Below, in pieces: positions 10,888 through 22,058 of a DNA stretch of 64,000 nt. The position numbers and the translations under genes are program-made. Under the pieces are notes generated by a model that was not told where the DNA came from, ran no database searches, and saw only the letters and a program-made list of their open reading frames with translations. Origin of the DNA: Collybia mongolica (lineage: Eukaryota; Basidiomycota; Agaricomycetes; Agaricales; Clitocybaceae); contig JAAXNY010000001.1 in assembly GCA_013420905.1 (NCBI GenBank), forward strand, positions 3,348,001 through 3,412,000, in the 5' to 3' direction. Each line of letters opens with the position of its first letter. Positions within the stretch are counted from its first letter, which is position 1.

Positions 10888-13800
10888 ATGGCTCAGCAAA
10901 AACGGCGAGTTTCCTATGTAATCCCACCCCCAAATGAAACAGTCACGAAACTTCAGCTGCCTCCTCATGGCACTTCCAGACTGGGGTCGGTTGGGCCGCT
11001 TCTCATCCCACTCGCAAACGATCATATACAAAGCACGGAAGATGTCAAACCAAGGTGGATACACCACTCTCGCCATCGTCTGGGTATCTCTTCTTTGGCG
11101 CTCGACACCTCTACCCAGCTTGCTGGTCGGGGTGCGCCAGAAGGTATCTTGTATTCTGGAGGAAGGGATGGTCTGATCATGTCTTGGGACCTCGGACTTC
11201 CGATGAAGAAAAGGAAGCCAAAAGAAGAGTCCGACCTGATGAGATGCGATGGCAGGTGGGAGATCATGACAGGTTGGGCAGACGACGCGATTGACGAAGA
11301 GGGTGAGGATGGTGAGGAGAGACCGCAAAGTGATGGGGATATCCTTGGCGAGGTCACTGCTAATGCTAGCAGACGACGGAGAACAGACTCCAAGAACATC
11401 GCTTACGAGAACCAGTGGGAAACTGACCTCACTTCGTTCAAACCTGGCAAAGTGAGCATGTCATTTCCGTACGCCTTAAGGTCTAATATCATACTCAGCG
11501 GAGCGAATTTCGCCAATGTGCGCAAGCCAACACCGACTGGGTCAATGACATCCTGTTATGCAACCATAATCAAACTGGTATGTGTGGCCATCTTCTTAGG
11601 TGGGCGTCCTAACTCGGGCCAGTCATATCTGCTTCGTCTGATGGTAGCGTTAAATCATGGAATCCACACTTGCCCTCGTCAGACCCTTCTACCATTGGCA
11701 TGCACAATGATTACGTACGATGCCTAGCCCATTCGTGTGTTATAGAATCACCTCTTGTGTCTAGTACCCTGACCGCCCCTCCCCTAGCCGTGAACAAAAT
11801 TGGGTAGCTTCTGGATCATTTGACCGTACAATAAAGTTGTGGGATTTGACCCGCGCGGATCAGCACGATCCCCTTATCATTTTAAATCCCCCAGATGCCA
11901 CAGCACCCAAGTCATCGGTCTATGCTCTCGCGGCTGATCCCTTTGGTCGGACTATTGTATCTGGTTCTCCAGAGCGGGTTGTACGACTATGGGATCCCCG
12001 AACAGGAAGGCGCACGGGTACGTGATCGGCTTTTCTCACTACATACATATTTACGAAGCTGACGTTATGCTTCCAGGCAAGCTTGTTGGTCATACGGATA
12101 ATATCCGGGCTATCCTAATCTCTGATGATTCAAAATATGTTTGTACATCGGCGGCGTCAGTTCGCTGATAACACTGACATAATCTCTAGCTGTTGACAGG
12201 TTCTGCTGACGGTGTGTACCGTAATTCTTGTCTAGATCGCTTCTCATGTCTTTTTAGCATCAATAAAACTTTGGTCCTTATCATCTCAACGCTGCCTTCA
12301 CACATTCACTCATCATACCGATTCCGTCTGGTCGCTACATTCTTCTCATCCCTCCCTTGAAATATTTTATTCCGGCGATCGTTCAGGCCTTGTCTGCAGA
12401 GTCGACGTTGAGGATTGCTCTGACGTTTCAGAGGGAGAATGTATGCTCTTATGTTACGACGCGGACCCTATGACACCATCGTCAGACGGGATTAACAAAA
12501 TAGTTGCCCTGAACGATAATCTTCTTTGGACAGCTTCGGGTCATTCGAACATCAAACGATGGCTGGTTCCTCAACGGCGATCCCTCAGAGCGACGACGAT
12601 ATTACCTGATTATGAAGCAGACAAGCTTAGGAAAACCGAATCCCCGACTCCTTTTAGACGCCGGGATAGCGGTGACGTTCCCTCGGATGCCGGGACCCGC
12701 CCTTCGACCGGGCATAGTTTCGGCGCCTCGGTCACACCTTCAATATCCTCAGATGTCTGGCCTCAGAAACAGGATAGTGGAACGGAAACCTCGCTCTACG
12801 AAATACCGTTCGAGAGCTTAATAAGGCTCGTTTCCCCAAATGACCCGTTCACTCCTTACACTTCATCGCGAGGGCGGGATTCTGAAGTCGCTACACTATA
12901 CTCAGCGGCATCCGTGATGTCTGTTCCCCGAACTAACGCCATTCGTTCGCCAACTCTATCCAACTTTAGACGCGTACACATAAGCCCTATGCGTAGTGGT
13001 CGAACTGAGGAGACTGTACATCGAACCAATACTGCTCGTGCTGACTATGAAGAGCGAGAATTGGCGGCCAACGCAACGCCCCTTTGCACAGAACCAGAAG
13101 AAACCATCGCCGGGGATCATGGGTTGGTGCGGTCCATCATCCTCAATGACAGAGTACATGCCCTTACCGTTGATACCTCTGGGGAAGTCGCTATCTGGGA
13201 TATCGTTCGCGGGGCGTGTCTAGGCAGGTTCCTACGTGAACACGTAGCTGAGGCAAGCAATGCAGGCAGTATGACCGGAGGTAGTGATGGACAGAAGGAG
13301 CGTAGCCCGCGGGAAGCGTTGGAAGTCGTCCGCGAGCGTATTGAGGGCGAGGCTGTCGTCTCTCCTTGGGCGACCGCAGATACCAAAGCTGGTGTTCTCA
13401 CAATCCATGTAACGGAAAGAAGCTTTGAAGCAGAGGTATATGCTGACGAGGTCGGTTTCGCCCAAGACCGCAGGTTTAATGATGAATCTAAAAGTGTGTT
13501 GGCCCCGATAACTCTGGTCATTCACTCATAATTGTTCCAGTAAATCTCGGAAAATGGATCCTGCGCAACCTTTTCGTTGGGTTTATTCGTGAGGAACAAC
13601 GTATTCGGCGCGGCCAAGAGGAAATTACCAGTCCCGATGAGCTTCTCACCCCCAGCCTTGGACGCATCAATAATCCCGTTCAACTCGACCTACGGATCGA
13701 TATCCCTCAATCACATACGCCTTTAGTACTAGGACGGAAATCCAAATCCGCGTCCAGTAACAGTGTCATATTTTCCCCCAACATGCTCCCCGCTTTACCA

Positions 13801-15038
13801 CCTACAGCTACGCCCGCTATCAGGTCCTCTCCATTATTAACACCTATGATACCCATTCATACCAAAGAAGGCAATCCTCCACCTCTTCCACCAATACCTC
13901 AGTCTCCCTTCGTTGACAGCAATAATGTGACCCCAATGCCGCAACGGTTGCGCTCATCAACAATAGACAGCGCCGTTTCACATATAAATCCCACACCTTC
14001 ATCGGCAGTTGGGAAAGACGATGGTTATTTTTCGATACGGACTCGACAACCGTCACTTCCGGGAGCACCTCCGGGGCCGGTTCATCCGGTTCCCGACGAT
14101 CCAGCGTGGACTAGTCCAGGAAGGACTGAGCTCCCAACACCAGGTGGGCTCATGGGACGTCTTAAGTATTTCGGAAAAATGTCGAGCAAGAGACCCGTTA
14201 GTGATGTTGCAAGCTCTCCTGTTATTGGGGCTGTAGTACCGGCGCCCGATTCGACCTCTGTGTCTGAGGTGTGTATGCGTTGATGAAATGATTACAATGT
14301 AACTCAAACACCTGCTAGGATGCCTCCACCCCTGAGGTAGAGCCACCCAAGACGTCGATTCAAATCTTGTTGTCAGGTCCTCTTAACCCACCCCAATCAA
14401 TTGATGTTCCTACACACACTCTTCCACCTACTACAACGATATATATATCAGAGGAGGCGTCACCTAGCTTTTCGACGATTTACCGAGGAACGGTCTCAGG
14501 CACAAAATACGACGTGCAGGCTCTGGAAGAAGCCATGCCGATGTGGCTTATTGAATATCTCTTGATGGACAAGGCCCCTCCTACCCCAGCTCTTGTTAAG
14601 ATTAGCTTCGTTCTCCTGCCCTGGCCGACAAAGGATCCCAAGGACCAGCTTCCTGAACTGTTGAATACGTGAGCTTGCTCTTGTCCTGGTGATATTGCTG
14701 CTAAAGGAGGGTTATTCAGGACGCAATCAAAGCTCACCGCAAGTCGGTATCTTCGTGTGCGGAAGCTTGTGACCCATGTATGTTCCTTGAACGGTATATG
14801 TGCCGCTACTAACACCTCTTTCAAGGTCCAAGAGAAGCTTGATAAACTCGCTCCTAGCTCCGACCCTAAACCCCACGTGAGAGCCGAAGACGAATACGAA
14901 ATTCTTTGCAACGAGGTGCTGTTACCCTTGGGCATGAGTTTGGCTGCCGTCCGCCAGTATGTTTGGAAGCAATCTGCAGAGTTGACGATGCATTATCGCC
15001 GTATTTCACCCAAGGCGAACCCTGGCTTGCCCGAATAA
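10888..15038 (+). CDS. WDR48: WDR48/UAF1-like WD40 protein (deubiquitinase cofactor)
   Basis: WD40 propeller protein that in animals and yeasts activates USP1/USP12/USP46-type deubiquitinases. N-terminal repeats include [32 protein letters not shown] and LLTGSADASIKLWS. A long low-complexity Pro/Ser insert follows. The C-terminus ends in a ubiquitin-like module with [22 protein letters not shown], matching the WDR48 C-terminal domain (DUF3337 region) and its LHYR motif. About twelve introns were inferred, including a 22-nt exon. The gene is unusually long because of the Ser/Pro-rich linker. It appears intact; the exact splicing of the middle exons near 11500-11800 was not fully resolved. Confidence 0.85.
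12190..12211 (+). other. 22-nt microexon in the WDR48-like gene
   Basis: CTG TTG ACA GGT TCT GCT GAC G lies between a TAG acceptor and a GTGTGT donor. It joins KY before and CATCAATAAAACTTTGG after to give KYLLTGSADASIKLW, an ideal WD-repeat strand. Confidence 0.75.
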
Positions 15039-15404
15039 TATGGTCTAAGGATCTGTACCATCTGCTGAACCTTGATTATTTCTATACGTATCATTTCTCT
15101 TTTCTTATTGCTGTTACAGTGAAGGGTTCATGAATGAGTACTGGGTCTTGGCCATTCATGATCACGTGTGATTCAACTACTGTTCATATTGTTTCTAACA
15201 TGTACACTACCTCTTACCTACTAAACCACCTTGAAAATTATAACGATGGTTTCTCTCTCACTCTCTCTCTCATACTACACAAGTCTGTGCTCACTATCCC
15301 CTCACGATGCGCTAACGAGGTCAACTTCCTGAAATACTTATGTAATTTATTTGGTCTACTTAATAATATTCTCAATTCTCAAATTTCGTTCTCTTTTGAG
15401 CAAA
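15039..15404. other. intergenic region before ARH1
   Basis: 366 bases. It holds a CT-rich tract near 15250-15272, typical of fungal promoters close to the transcription start. No gene seen. Confidence 0.45.
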
Positions 15405-17012
15405 ATGGCGACGCCCATGAAGCTTGCCATTATTGGCGGCGGCCCCTCTGCATTTTACGTCGCGTCTCGGATCTTGTCTTTGATTCCCTACACAACGTCC
15501 AGGTCTGCATTAAAGGTCCATATGTTTGACCGGCTATGGGCGCCGCATGGCCTTGTCCGTTATGGCGTAGCACCTGACCACCCAGAAGTCAAGGCAAGTC
15601 GTTGTAACACCGATGTTCATCGCACATGGGCCCAATAGCGCAACAGGAATCCGAGCCCGTCCCATGTGTGAAACGTCAATTCACACACAATCTTTATCTA
15701 ACAACAGTCAATGTTTTGCGCTTAGAACTGCACACACAAGTTCGACCAAGCCGCCGAAGACCCACGGTTTCGTTTCTTCGGAAACGTGAACGTGGGCGAC
15801 CCTCAACAGCTGCTACCCCATATCGTCCAACTTCCATTAAATTCTGTCTTCAATAATTACACTCATGTACTTTTTGCTACCGGGTGTACACAACCAACCC
15901 TACACCCGGCGCTTCCACCATCCCAGTATTGCATGCCCGCTCTATCATTGGTACACTGGTACACCCAACATCCATCACGACCCCCGCCTCCACCTCTAGA
16001 GAAACTATCACACGTATCCCTTATTGGAAACGGAAATGTCTCCCTTGACATTGCACGGATCCTTTTGACTTCTGTACCAGATTTGGAAAAGTATGACGTC
16101 CCGAGGTCCGTTTTGGAGCTCTTGTCACGGTCGCAGGTCAAGCATGTATCAATTTTTGGTCGTCGGGGACCTCTTGAAGCGGCCTTTGCAATGAAAGAAC
16201 TCAGGGAGATGATGAATCTACCAGAGGCGTCCATGGTTCCTATAGAATCTGCCCTCTTGGAGCCCACACAGGTCACAACCCTAACACGCCAGCAGTCTAG
16301 GATCCTCCAACTTTTGAAAAAAGGCTCAAAAAAAGCTCCTGGAACAACTCCAAAATCTTGGTCACTAGACTTTTTCCGCTCTCCCACTAATCTTTCGCCA
16401 CCTACAACAGATTCCTCCCTGGCGCGCCTCACGCTAGCTCATACGGCGGTAGACCCCACTCACGCACGCGCTATCCCAACAGGAGAATCGACAACATTGT
16501 CTACATCCATGGTCATCACCTCTTTGGGCTTCCACGGAGAGCCTGCATCCCCCTTCTACGATCCAGCTTTGGGCCACCTTCGCTCACTGTCAGGACGCAT
16601 TGTTTCATCGTCTGGGAAAACCCTCAAAAACGTTTATGCTTCAGGTTGGGCCGCAACCGGAGCGAAAGGAGTTTTGGCATCCACAATGTTAAATGCCTAC
16701 GCAGTTGCTGACACAATTTTGTCCGACTGGTTACCAGAAGGCGAGGTTGTTAGCACGACTCCTGTGTCAATGTCATCGGAGCCAAATTTTATTGACCACA
16801 ATCTTGCTGAGGTCGTCCTCAGTTCAACTCCCCACCTAGAGCACCCCCCACAGGAGGTTTTAGACGGGATAAAAAGAGGATTTGTTATGGAGTACAAAGA
16901 CTGGAAAATGATAGATGCTGAAGAAGTGAGAAGGGGCGAAGTTCAGGGGAAGGAACGCGAACGAATAGAATGGCCTGAGGCTCGAAGGTTCCTAACTTTT
17001 AAGGAGATGTAA
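15405..17012 (+). CDS. ARH1: NADPH:adrenodoxin/ferredoxin oxidoreductase
   Basis: FAD enzyme of the mitochondrial inner face that passes electrons from NADPH to ferredoxin for Fe-S cluster and heme A synthesis. The FAD-binding loop is AIIGGGPSAFYVA, then HGLVRYGVAPDHPEVK and RFRFFGNVNVG. The NADPH site is LIGNGNVSLDIARILL with FGRRGPLEAAFAMKELREM. The late FAD motif is VYASGWAATGAKGVLAS. Its only intron (15594-15725) is 132 nt with a GC donor; splicing restores EVK-NCTHKFDQAAEDPRF. No clear mitochondrial presequence precedes the FAD site, so targeting may be cryptic or an upstream exon may be missing. Confidence 0.92.
15594..15725 (+). other. GC-AG intron in ARH1
   Basis: Donor GCAAGT directly after the AAG codon and acceptor TTAG before AAC TGC. 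The join gives VKNCTHKF; no GT donor in the neighbourhood keeps the family sequence. Confidence 0.75.
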
Positions 17013-17131
17013 TATTAAAACCCCTCAATTACATACTCTATATACCCTGGAATGGAATAGATTGATTGATAACTTATAGATACTCCACTCAAGTCTTCCA
17101 CTGTTTCCATTATGCTCGTTAAGGAATCAGA

Positions 17132-18689
17132 CTAGCCCATCAAGGAATCTTCAATAGCACTATGTCCACCTCGACCTGCCTCCTTGAACGCCTGCAATTG
17201 GTCCTGGATTACAGCACATTCTGGATTTGCTGCTATTATTGCGTATGCTTCTGGCAGGATCTGCTCAAGTCTCTAAGATTACTGTTAGCTATGGTATATA
17301 ACTTGTTCAAAATCGTTACCTCAACCCTATTTGCAGATGAGGGGTGCGTCTGGAGGAAATCCAAGCCTATCCTGGAAGAAATCTTAGCTTCCATCTGGCC
17401 GAGGCGTGAAAGCATTCTGAGGCTAAAATAAGAGGCACATGATGGATAGAGGATGTCAAAAGCTTACTCTGGAGCCCCCCTTGGATCAAAGCAGGCACGA
17501 GACATGAGTGAGAGGCCTATCCGATCCGCTAAAATGAAGATGTTTGAAGCCGTATTCGGACGTAGTTAGCAAATTTACCCTCAAGCTCCTGTGTTCTTGA
17601 ATTTGGAAGCTCGAACAGTAGCGTCTGTACTGTGTTTGAAATTCCCATATCCAGCCCCAATATTGAAAGCAAGAATAGCAGGCCAATAACCACAGTTCGC
17701 GATGAGATTCGCTCAGCCGTGTGTCGGGCAACTGTTGGCATATTAGTCTCCGCAAAGCATTTGTATTTCGACTGCGCGATGGCACTTACCAACATGTCCA
17801 ATCTCTGTTATTTCACATCAGTTTCATGCCCTCGCTTAGAAGATAAGGAATCGCACCATGGGCGAGTACGGCAGCCAACCCTTGTTCGTCTTTACACACC
17901 GGCAATATTCCCGTGTAAACGATAATAAGCCCTTCCTTCCTGTGTCATTATTTAAAAACTCACAAGAACACATCAACTCACCAGGTACTACCTGTGCATT
18001 GACCATTTTGGGGTCATTAACTACAATAACATCCCATTCGTTCGCGCTGGAACTTGAGGCCTTCTCCATGTCCTCGTCCGGATTCCAAAAACCCTGATCT
18101 TGCCCTACCTGTGAATAAGCAGGCAAAAGTACATCTCCACGAACGACGCCAAGATTCGATGCTGCCAGGATACGGGAGACAACACGACGGACATGCTTTG
18201 ACAGTATGTGGTTTGGAGGTAACGTGATATCCTTGTACTCTTCGCGCGATTGTTTACGAGCGAGGTCTCCGATCTGTACGCAACAGGGGAATCCTCTTGA
18301 AATACGGGCGGGGTAGTATAATAAGGCTTACCCGTTCCTCAAACTTTCTACTTGTGTTCATGAATCTCCATCTGCCTGTTTCAGGGACCTGTTCCAGACT
18401 ATTTGTCATTGTAAAGTCGATGTGGGGATATGGATACTCTTACTCACTGGGAAACATAATAAACTGAACCCAAGACTCCAATTCCGACCCCGATCTTCAG
18501 GCTGCTGTCCCATTTTCGGTAATCAAAGGGGGATTTCTGTGAAGAGGAAAATCTCTCGTATTGAACATAGGGTCGAACACGGGTCAATGAAAAATGTCGA
18601 CGAGCAATAGACCGAGACACGACAGCCTTACAGTTCAGGCACCCAGAGGAGAAAGGCAATACAGGGCGTACTAGAGATTGACGAAACAT
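17132..18689 (-). CDS. OMA1: mitochondrial inner-membrane metalloprotease OMA1
   Basis: Membrane-bound M48-type zinc protease for stress-dependent turnover of inner-membrane proteins. The N-terminus is Arg/Ser-rich (targeting), with a membrane helix near KIGVGIGVLGSVYYVSQ. The core reads GILPVCKDEQGLAAVLAHE-IGHVVARHTAERIS, giving the HEIGH zinc site; a second helix is VIGLLFLLSILGLDMG. The third ligand lies in QELEADRIG and HPSSANR follows. The zinc site is assembled from three exons, the middle one only 15 nt. The tail ends in EDSLMG. It is close to and convergent with ARH1, another mitochondrial gene. Confidence 0.92.
17790..17804 (-). other. 15-nt microexon carrying the heart of the OMA1 HEIGH zinc motif
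   Basis: Read on the minus strand, AG ATT GGA CAT GTT G is flanked by CAG and GTAAGT. It joins CAT-G before and TT-GCC after to give AHEIGHVVARH. The introns are 52 nt (17805-17856) and 58 nt (17732-17789). Without this exon the active site is lost. Confidence 0.82.
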
Positions 18690-18891
18690 CGTAAAATTGT
18701 AATACTTGCCAGTGTGCGCCCGCCACTAAGGGATCACTACATAAGAGCCCTGAAACTAAACAGAGGTAAACAGACTTTCGAAGCATGTGATGGGCTGAGT
18801 CAGCAATTCCGGATTCCGTGATCCCGTGTCAGCCTCTGGCACCCAGCACCGCATTCTTGGACACAACGCTCCGGCAATCTCTACTATTACA

Positions 18892-20234
18892 ATGTCAGAG
18901 AAGAAGGTCAGCTTATATGGCACTGAATGTTTTCAATTCACAAACCCGTCTCTCCTCATTTAGCAAGCTCCAGCAGTCAGTCCCAACAAGCTTGCAATGT
19001 CTCGAGCACTTGGGGCTGCATTCTTGAATCATCAGGTTGAACAGCTCGAGAAATCGGTTTCGTCAAATGGTCCATCTTCAGGAAATTGGCGGACTAGGCG
19101 ACCAGGACAATCCAACAACCCGACGCAAACACCACAGAATCCGTCGAAGCGGATTAACCCTCCTGGAACCAAGACTGTTAACAAGAAACCGACTGAGGAG
19201 CTCCAGGCGTTACGAAAGGACAGAGCACAAAACAGGGACAAGAATGGTGCTAGAAGCACTTTGCATGACCATCATTCTAGGAGAAGGTCTAGTGACGAAG
19301 AGAAAGATGAGAAGGACGCCGATATAATCATAGTTGATGCCAGTGTCCTGGTACATGCTCTTTACCAAGTCAAAAAGTGGTGCAGAGATGGACGGGAGGA
19401 AGTTATCATCGTTCCACTCGAAGGTATGGTTTTCGATTAGCCTTACCTTTCGCCATCTCACAGTTGCTAGCTTTAAATACCCTCGATCTCCTCAAGAAGG
19501 GTACAAGCCCTCTTGCGCAAAGAGCTCGTGCAGCTTCACGCATTCTCGAAGCACAAGTAGGCACAAACTCACGAATTCGCGTTCAACAGGACGACGCTTT
19601 TGTTTTGTGGGACAGCATCTCATTCAAGGATCCTACAAATATCCCCGAAAACGACCCCAGCCAACTCGGGGCCTCGCTTAGTGCATCACCAGAATGGGTT
19701 CGACGGACTATCTGCTGTGCTCGCTGGGAAATCGATAACGTCAACACCTCAGAAAACGACAAGCAGCAGAGTCCAACCATGGTTCCGGACTCAAAGGCCA
19801 AGGTCGTTTTAGCCGTGTTATCGTCGAACCCCGATCTCTCTCCGAGGTTCCATTCCCTTAGGCTTTCTGATCAGTCCCTAGACACACCTTTAACTCCGGT
19901 CCCACTCCCAGCACCTTCCATTCCACACGCAAACAAGTACGAGTCACGGTCGGCGGGCACCCTTGTTTCATACTGGGGGGCTCGTGCTGGGATGCAACTG
20001 CTAGAGATTGACCCGACTGCTACTAGCCGAGGCTCAGAGGAAGAGGACCGTCCCAAACGGTCCCACGCTCATGGGACTGTTGGCCGTAGGCCCTCGGCCA
20101 CAGCAGACAGCAGTAACAAAGGCGGTTTAGTTGAGCGACCTCCAGCAGTCATGGCCATGATGGAAATGGTTGCCCAGCCGAGTAAGGTTGTCCGTGTCCT
20201 CGCTAGAGGTGAAAAGCTTGATCCCGATCCATGA
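18892..20234 (+). CDS. PIN-domain-like protein
   Basis: The first exon codes MSEKK and splices over a short intron to QAPAVSPNKLAMSRALG. A basic, low-complexity linker follows. The PIN-like fold starts at DADIIIVDASVLVHAL, with an acidic residue in the first strand as in PIN RNases. It continues through KWCRDGREEVIIVPLE and, after an intron near 19423-19470, ALNTLDLLKKGTSPLAQRARAASRILEAQ. PIN proteins usually cut RNA in decay or rRNA processing; which group this belongs to is unclear. The Ser/Pro-rich C-terminal part is unrecognised. An open stretch at 20312-20507 could be a further 3' exon but was not included. Confidence 0.72.
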
Positions 20235-21146
20235 TTTAAGGAAGTAACCCGATCTTCATGGTAAGGCAAGTCATCTGCCTCCATTATATGTTACAAATCC
20301 TGATGAAAACTAGACACTATCAAATACCATCACACGCCTAACTAGAGGATATACCAAGCCCTCTTCTCTGAACCCCTCACAACATTCCTATGGACTGAGA
20401 CCCAGGATCCGTTCACCACAGACGCTTGATATATCCGAAGCTGCGGCGCTCTTCCCCACGAAAACGAGTGGATTTTCTCGTTGGCTGTTGGCAGGACGCT
20501 CATCATGAAAGGCCTAGTTGAAATCTTTAGCGATGATTTTGTTCCGGGTAAGCTTGGTTCAGTTATCTTTTCGACAATGCTTGGGCCTGGTAGTCTTGGA
20601 CCGGCCGTCGTTCTGCGGAACAGCCACCTATTATATCTATATCCTTTCTCCCCACATATGCATTTTGATTCTTACTGTTACATCTATTCTTTATGTTAAA
20701 TCCTCCTTCCCTGAAATGTCCGAACTGTGGATTATTTACAAAAACAGACACAAAAACATGTTCATTACTAACTCTTAGCCTTAATAGAGTCTATCTATTT
20801 CCATATCCCGTTGCAGATGCGTCGGACCGTTATCAACTGTACGGTGACTCAGTCCGATCTCGAAGATATTTTGGTTTGACTTGGACGATAGACTCAGGGA
20901 CCCCTAGTGGTAACCTCTGGTAAAACTAGGCTTCTGTTTCATGTCCTGCCTCAAAGTGGACGGGAATGAGGAATTCTTTGGCTGGAGTATCTCACAGTAA
21001 TCGAAGGTGCGAGAATCGGAGCATACGAGTGACACACTAGCTGTTCCTCGGTGGGACAGTGTTGGTGATACTCCTCCTAGTCCCTACTTAATAGAGCAAC
21101 AAAGAATGGAACAAGGACGATCAGAACTAGAAGTGGTGGCTCCAGT
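20235..21146. other. intergenic region with no assigned gene
   Basis: About 900 bases between the PIN-domain gene and the MITE. Short open frames occur but none has splice support or resemblance to a known family. Confidence 0.4.
21139..21146. repeat. left 8-bp target-site duplication of the MITE
   Basis: GCTCCAGT directly precedes the TAGTGATGTG end. It matches the right-hand copy at 7 of 8 bases, the length typical of hAT elements. Confidence 0.6.
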
Positions 21147-21729
21147 TAGTGATGTGCAGGCCTGGCTTGAGAGGGCTTTGGCTTTGGCCTGGGGAAATCT
21201 GAAGCCAAGGCCAGGCCCTCAACCATGGCTTGGCTTGGGCCTACCAGGGGCCTCCACTATATATGTATCTTGTGCAAGGCTTTTTGCCCACTCATGCATG
21301 TTTTTCTGCAATGGTTTTGTGGTAGGAGGTAAGTTCAGGAACTGACACATTATTTTTGTTACTGAGCCTTGTAAATACTATGATTTTTTGATGTTCCATG
21401 GTTGGTTAGGATTGAACAGATATTTTCAAAGTCCAGAAATTCTTCTATCTTTAACCAATTCTTAACTTAAGGCAGCCACCAAAGTGGCAGAATAGAGTAG
21501 ATACAGTTTTGAATCATAAAATCTCACCCAAAACCTTCAAAATCACACCTCTCCCTGAATTTATTTTTAAACTACAAGCCAGGGCCTTGGGGGCCTTGCT
21601 CAGGCTTTTGAAAACTCAAGGCAGGCCCCAGGCCCTCTCCAAGCCAAGCCAAGCCAAGCACTGTAGGGGGCTTTGGGGGGCCTGGCTTTGAGGGCCTCAG
21701 GGTCTGAGGCCAGGCCTGTCACATCACTA
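21147..21729. mobile_element. hAT-type non-autonomous element (MITE), 583 bp
   Basis: The ends are inverted repeats: TAGTGATGTG-CAGGCCTGGC on the left and, reversed, TAGTGATGTGACAGGCCTGG on the right. A TAG start and 8-bp target duplication fit the hAT superfamily. Both subterminal regions are packed with AGGCCTGG/GCCAAGGCC-like units in both orientations, as expected for transposase binding. The centre is AT-richer with no transposase frame, so movement would need a hAT transposase from elsewhere. Confidence 0.72.
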
Positions 21730-21737
21730 GCCCCAGT
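21730..21737. repeat. right 8-bp target-site duplication of the MITE
   Basis: GCCCCAGT follows the CACATCACTA end and differs from the left copy by one base, suggesting that the insertion is not very recent. Confidence 0.6.
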
Positions 21738-22058
21738 TCATGTTAATGAGCAACATACTGTTACTCCCTTGTGTATGTCCATCCATAGCTTAGTTTCAGA
21801 CACCTCTCCCTTTTAGCTGCCAAATTCTGATGCTGCTGCAGTGTACGATACCCGCAAATTCAGTTGGGAGTTCGCACTAGAACTTCAAGGAAGAGTAAAA
21901 AGTCATTACTTTACATAAGTCAAATGTCCGGAATTCCACTATAAGCCTGATGTAAAGTCTACCTAGATGACAAACGCCAGATTATACACAAATAGGAAGC
22001 AGTAAATATAGAACATTGCAATTGGATATGTTGAGTAAAATGTGCCTCAGCTCGAGTT
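21738..22058. other. intergenic region after the MITE
   Basis: About 320 bases, expected to contain the 3' UTR of the crinkler-like gene on the minus strand. Nothing else recognised. Confidence 0.4.

Noticed and set aside
13117..13525. Long open frames antisense to the WDR48-like gene
   Set aside because: They are mirror frames of a long GC-rich exon, without splice support or recognisable domains.
20312..20507. Open stretch that could be an extra 3' exon of the PIN-domain gene
   Set aside because: It begins at a good acceptor, but a phase-matched donor upstream is weak and using it would remove a sensible C-terminus (VVRVLARGEKLDPDP).
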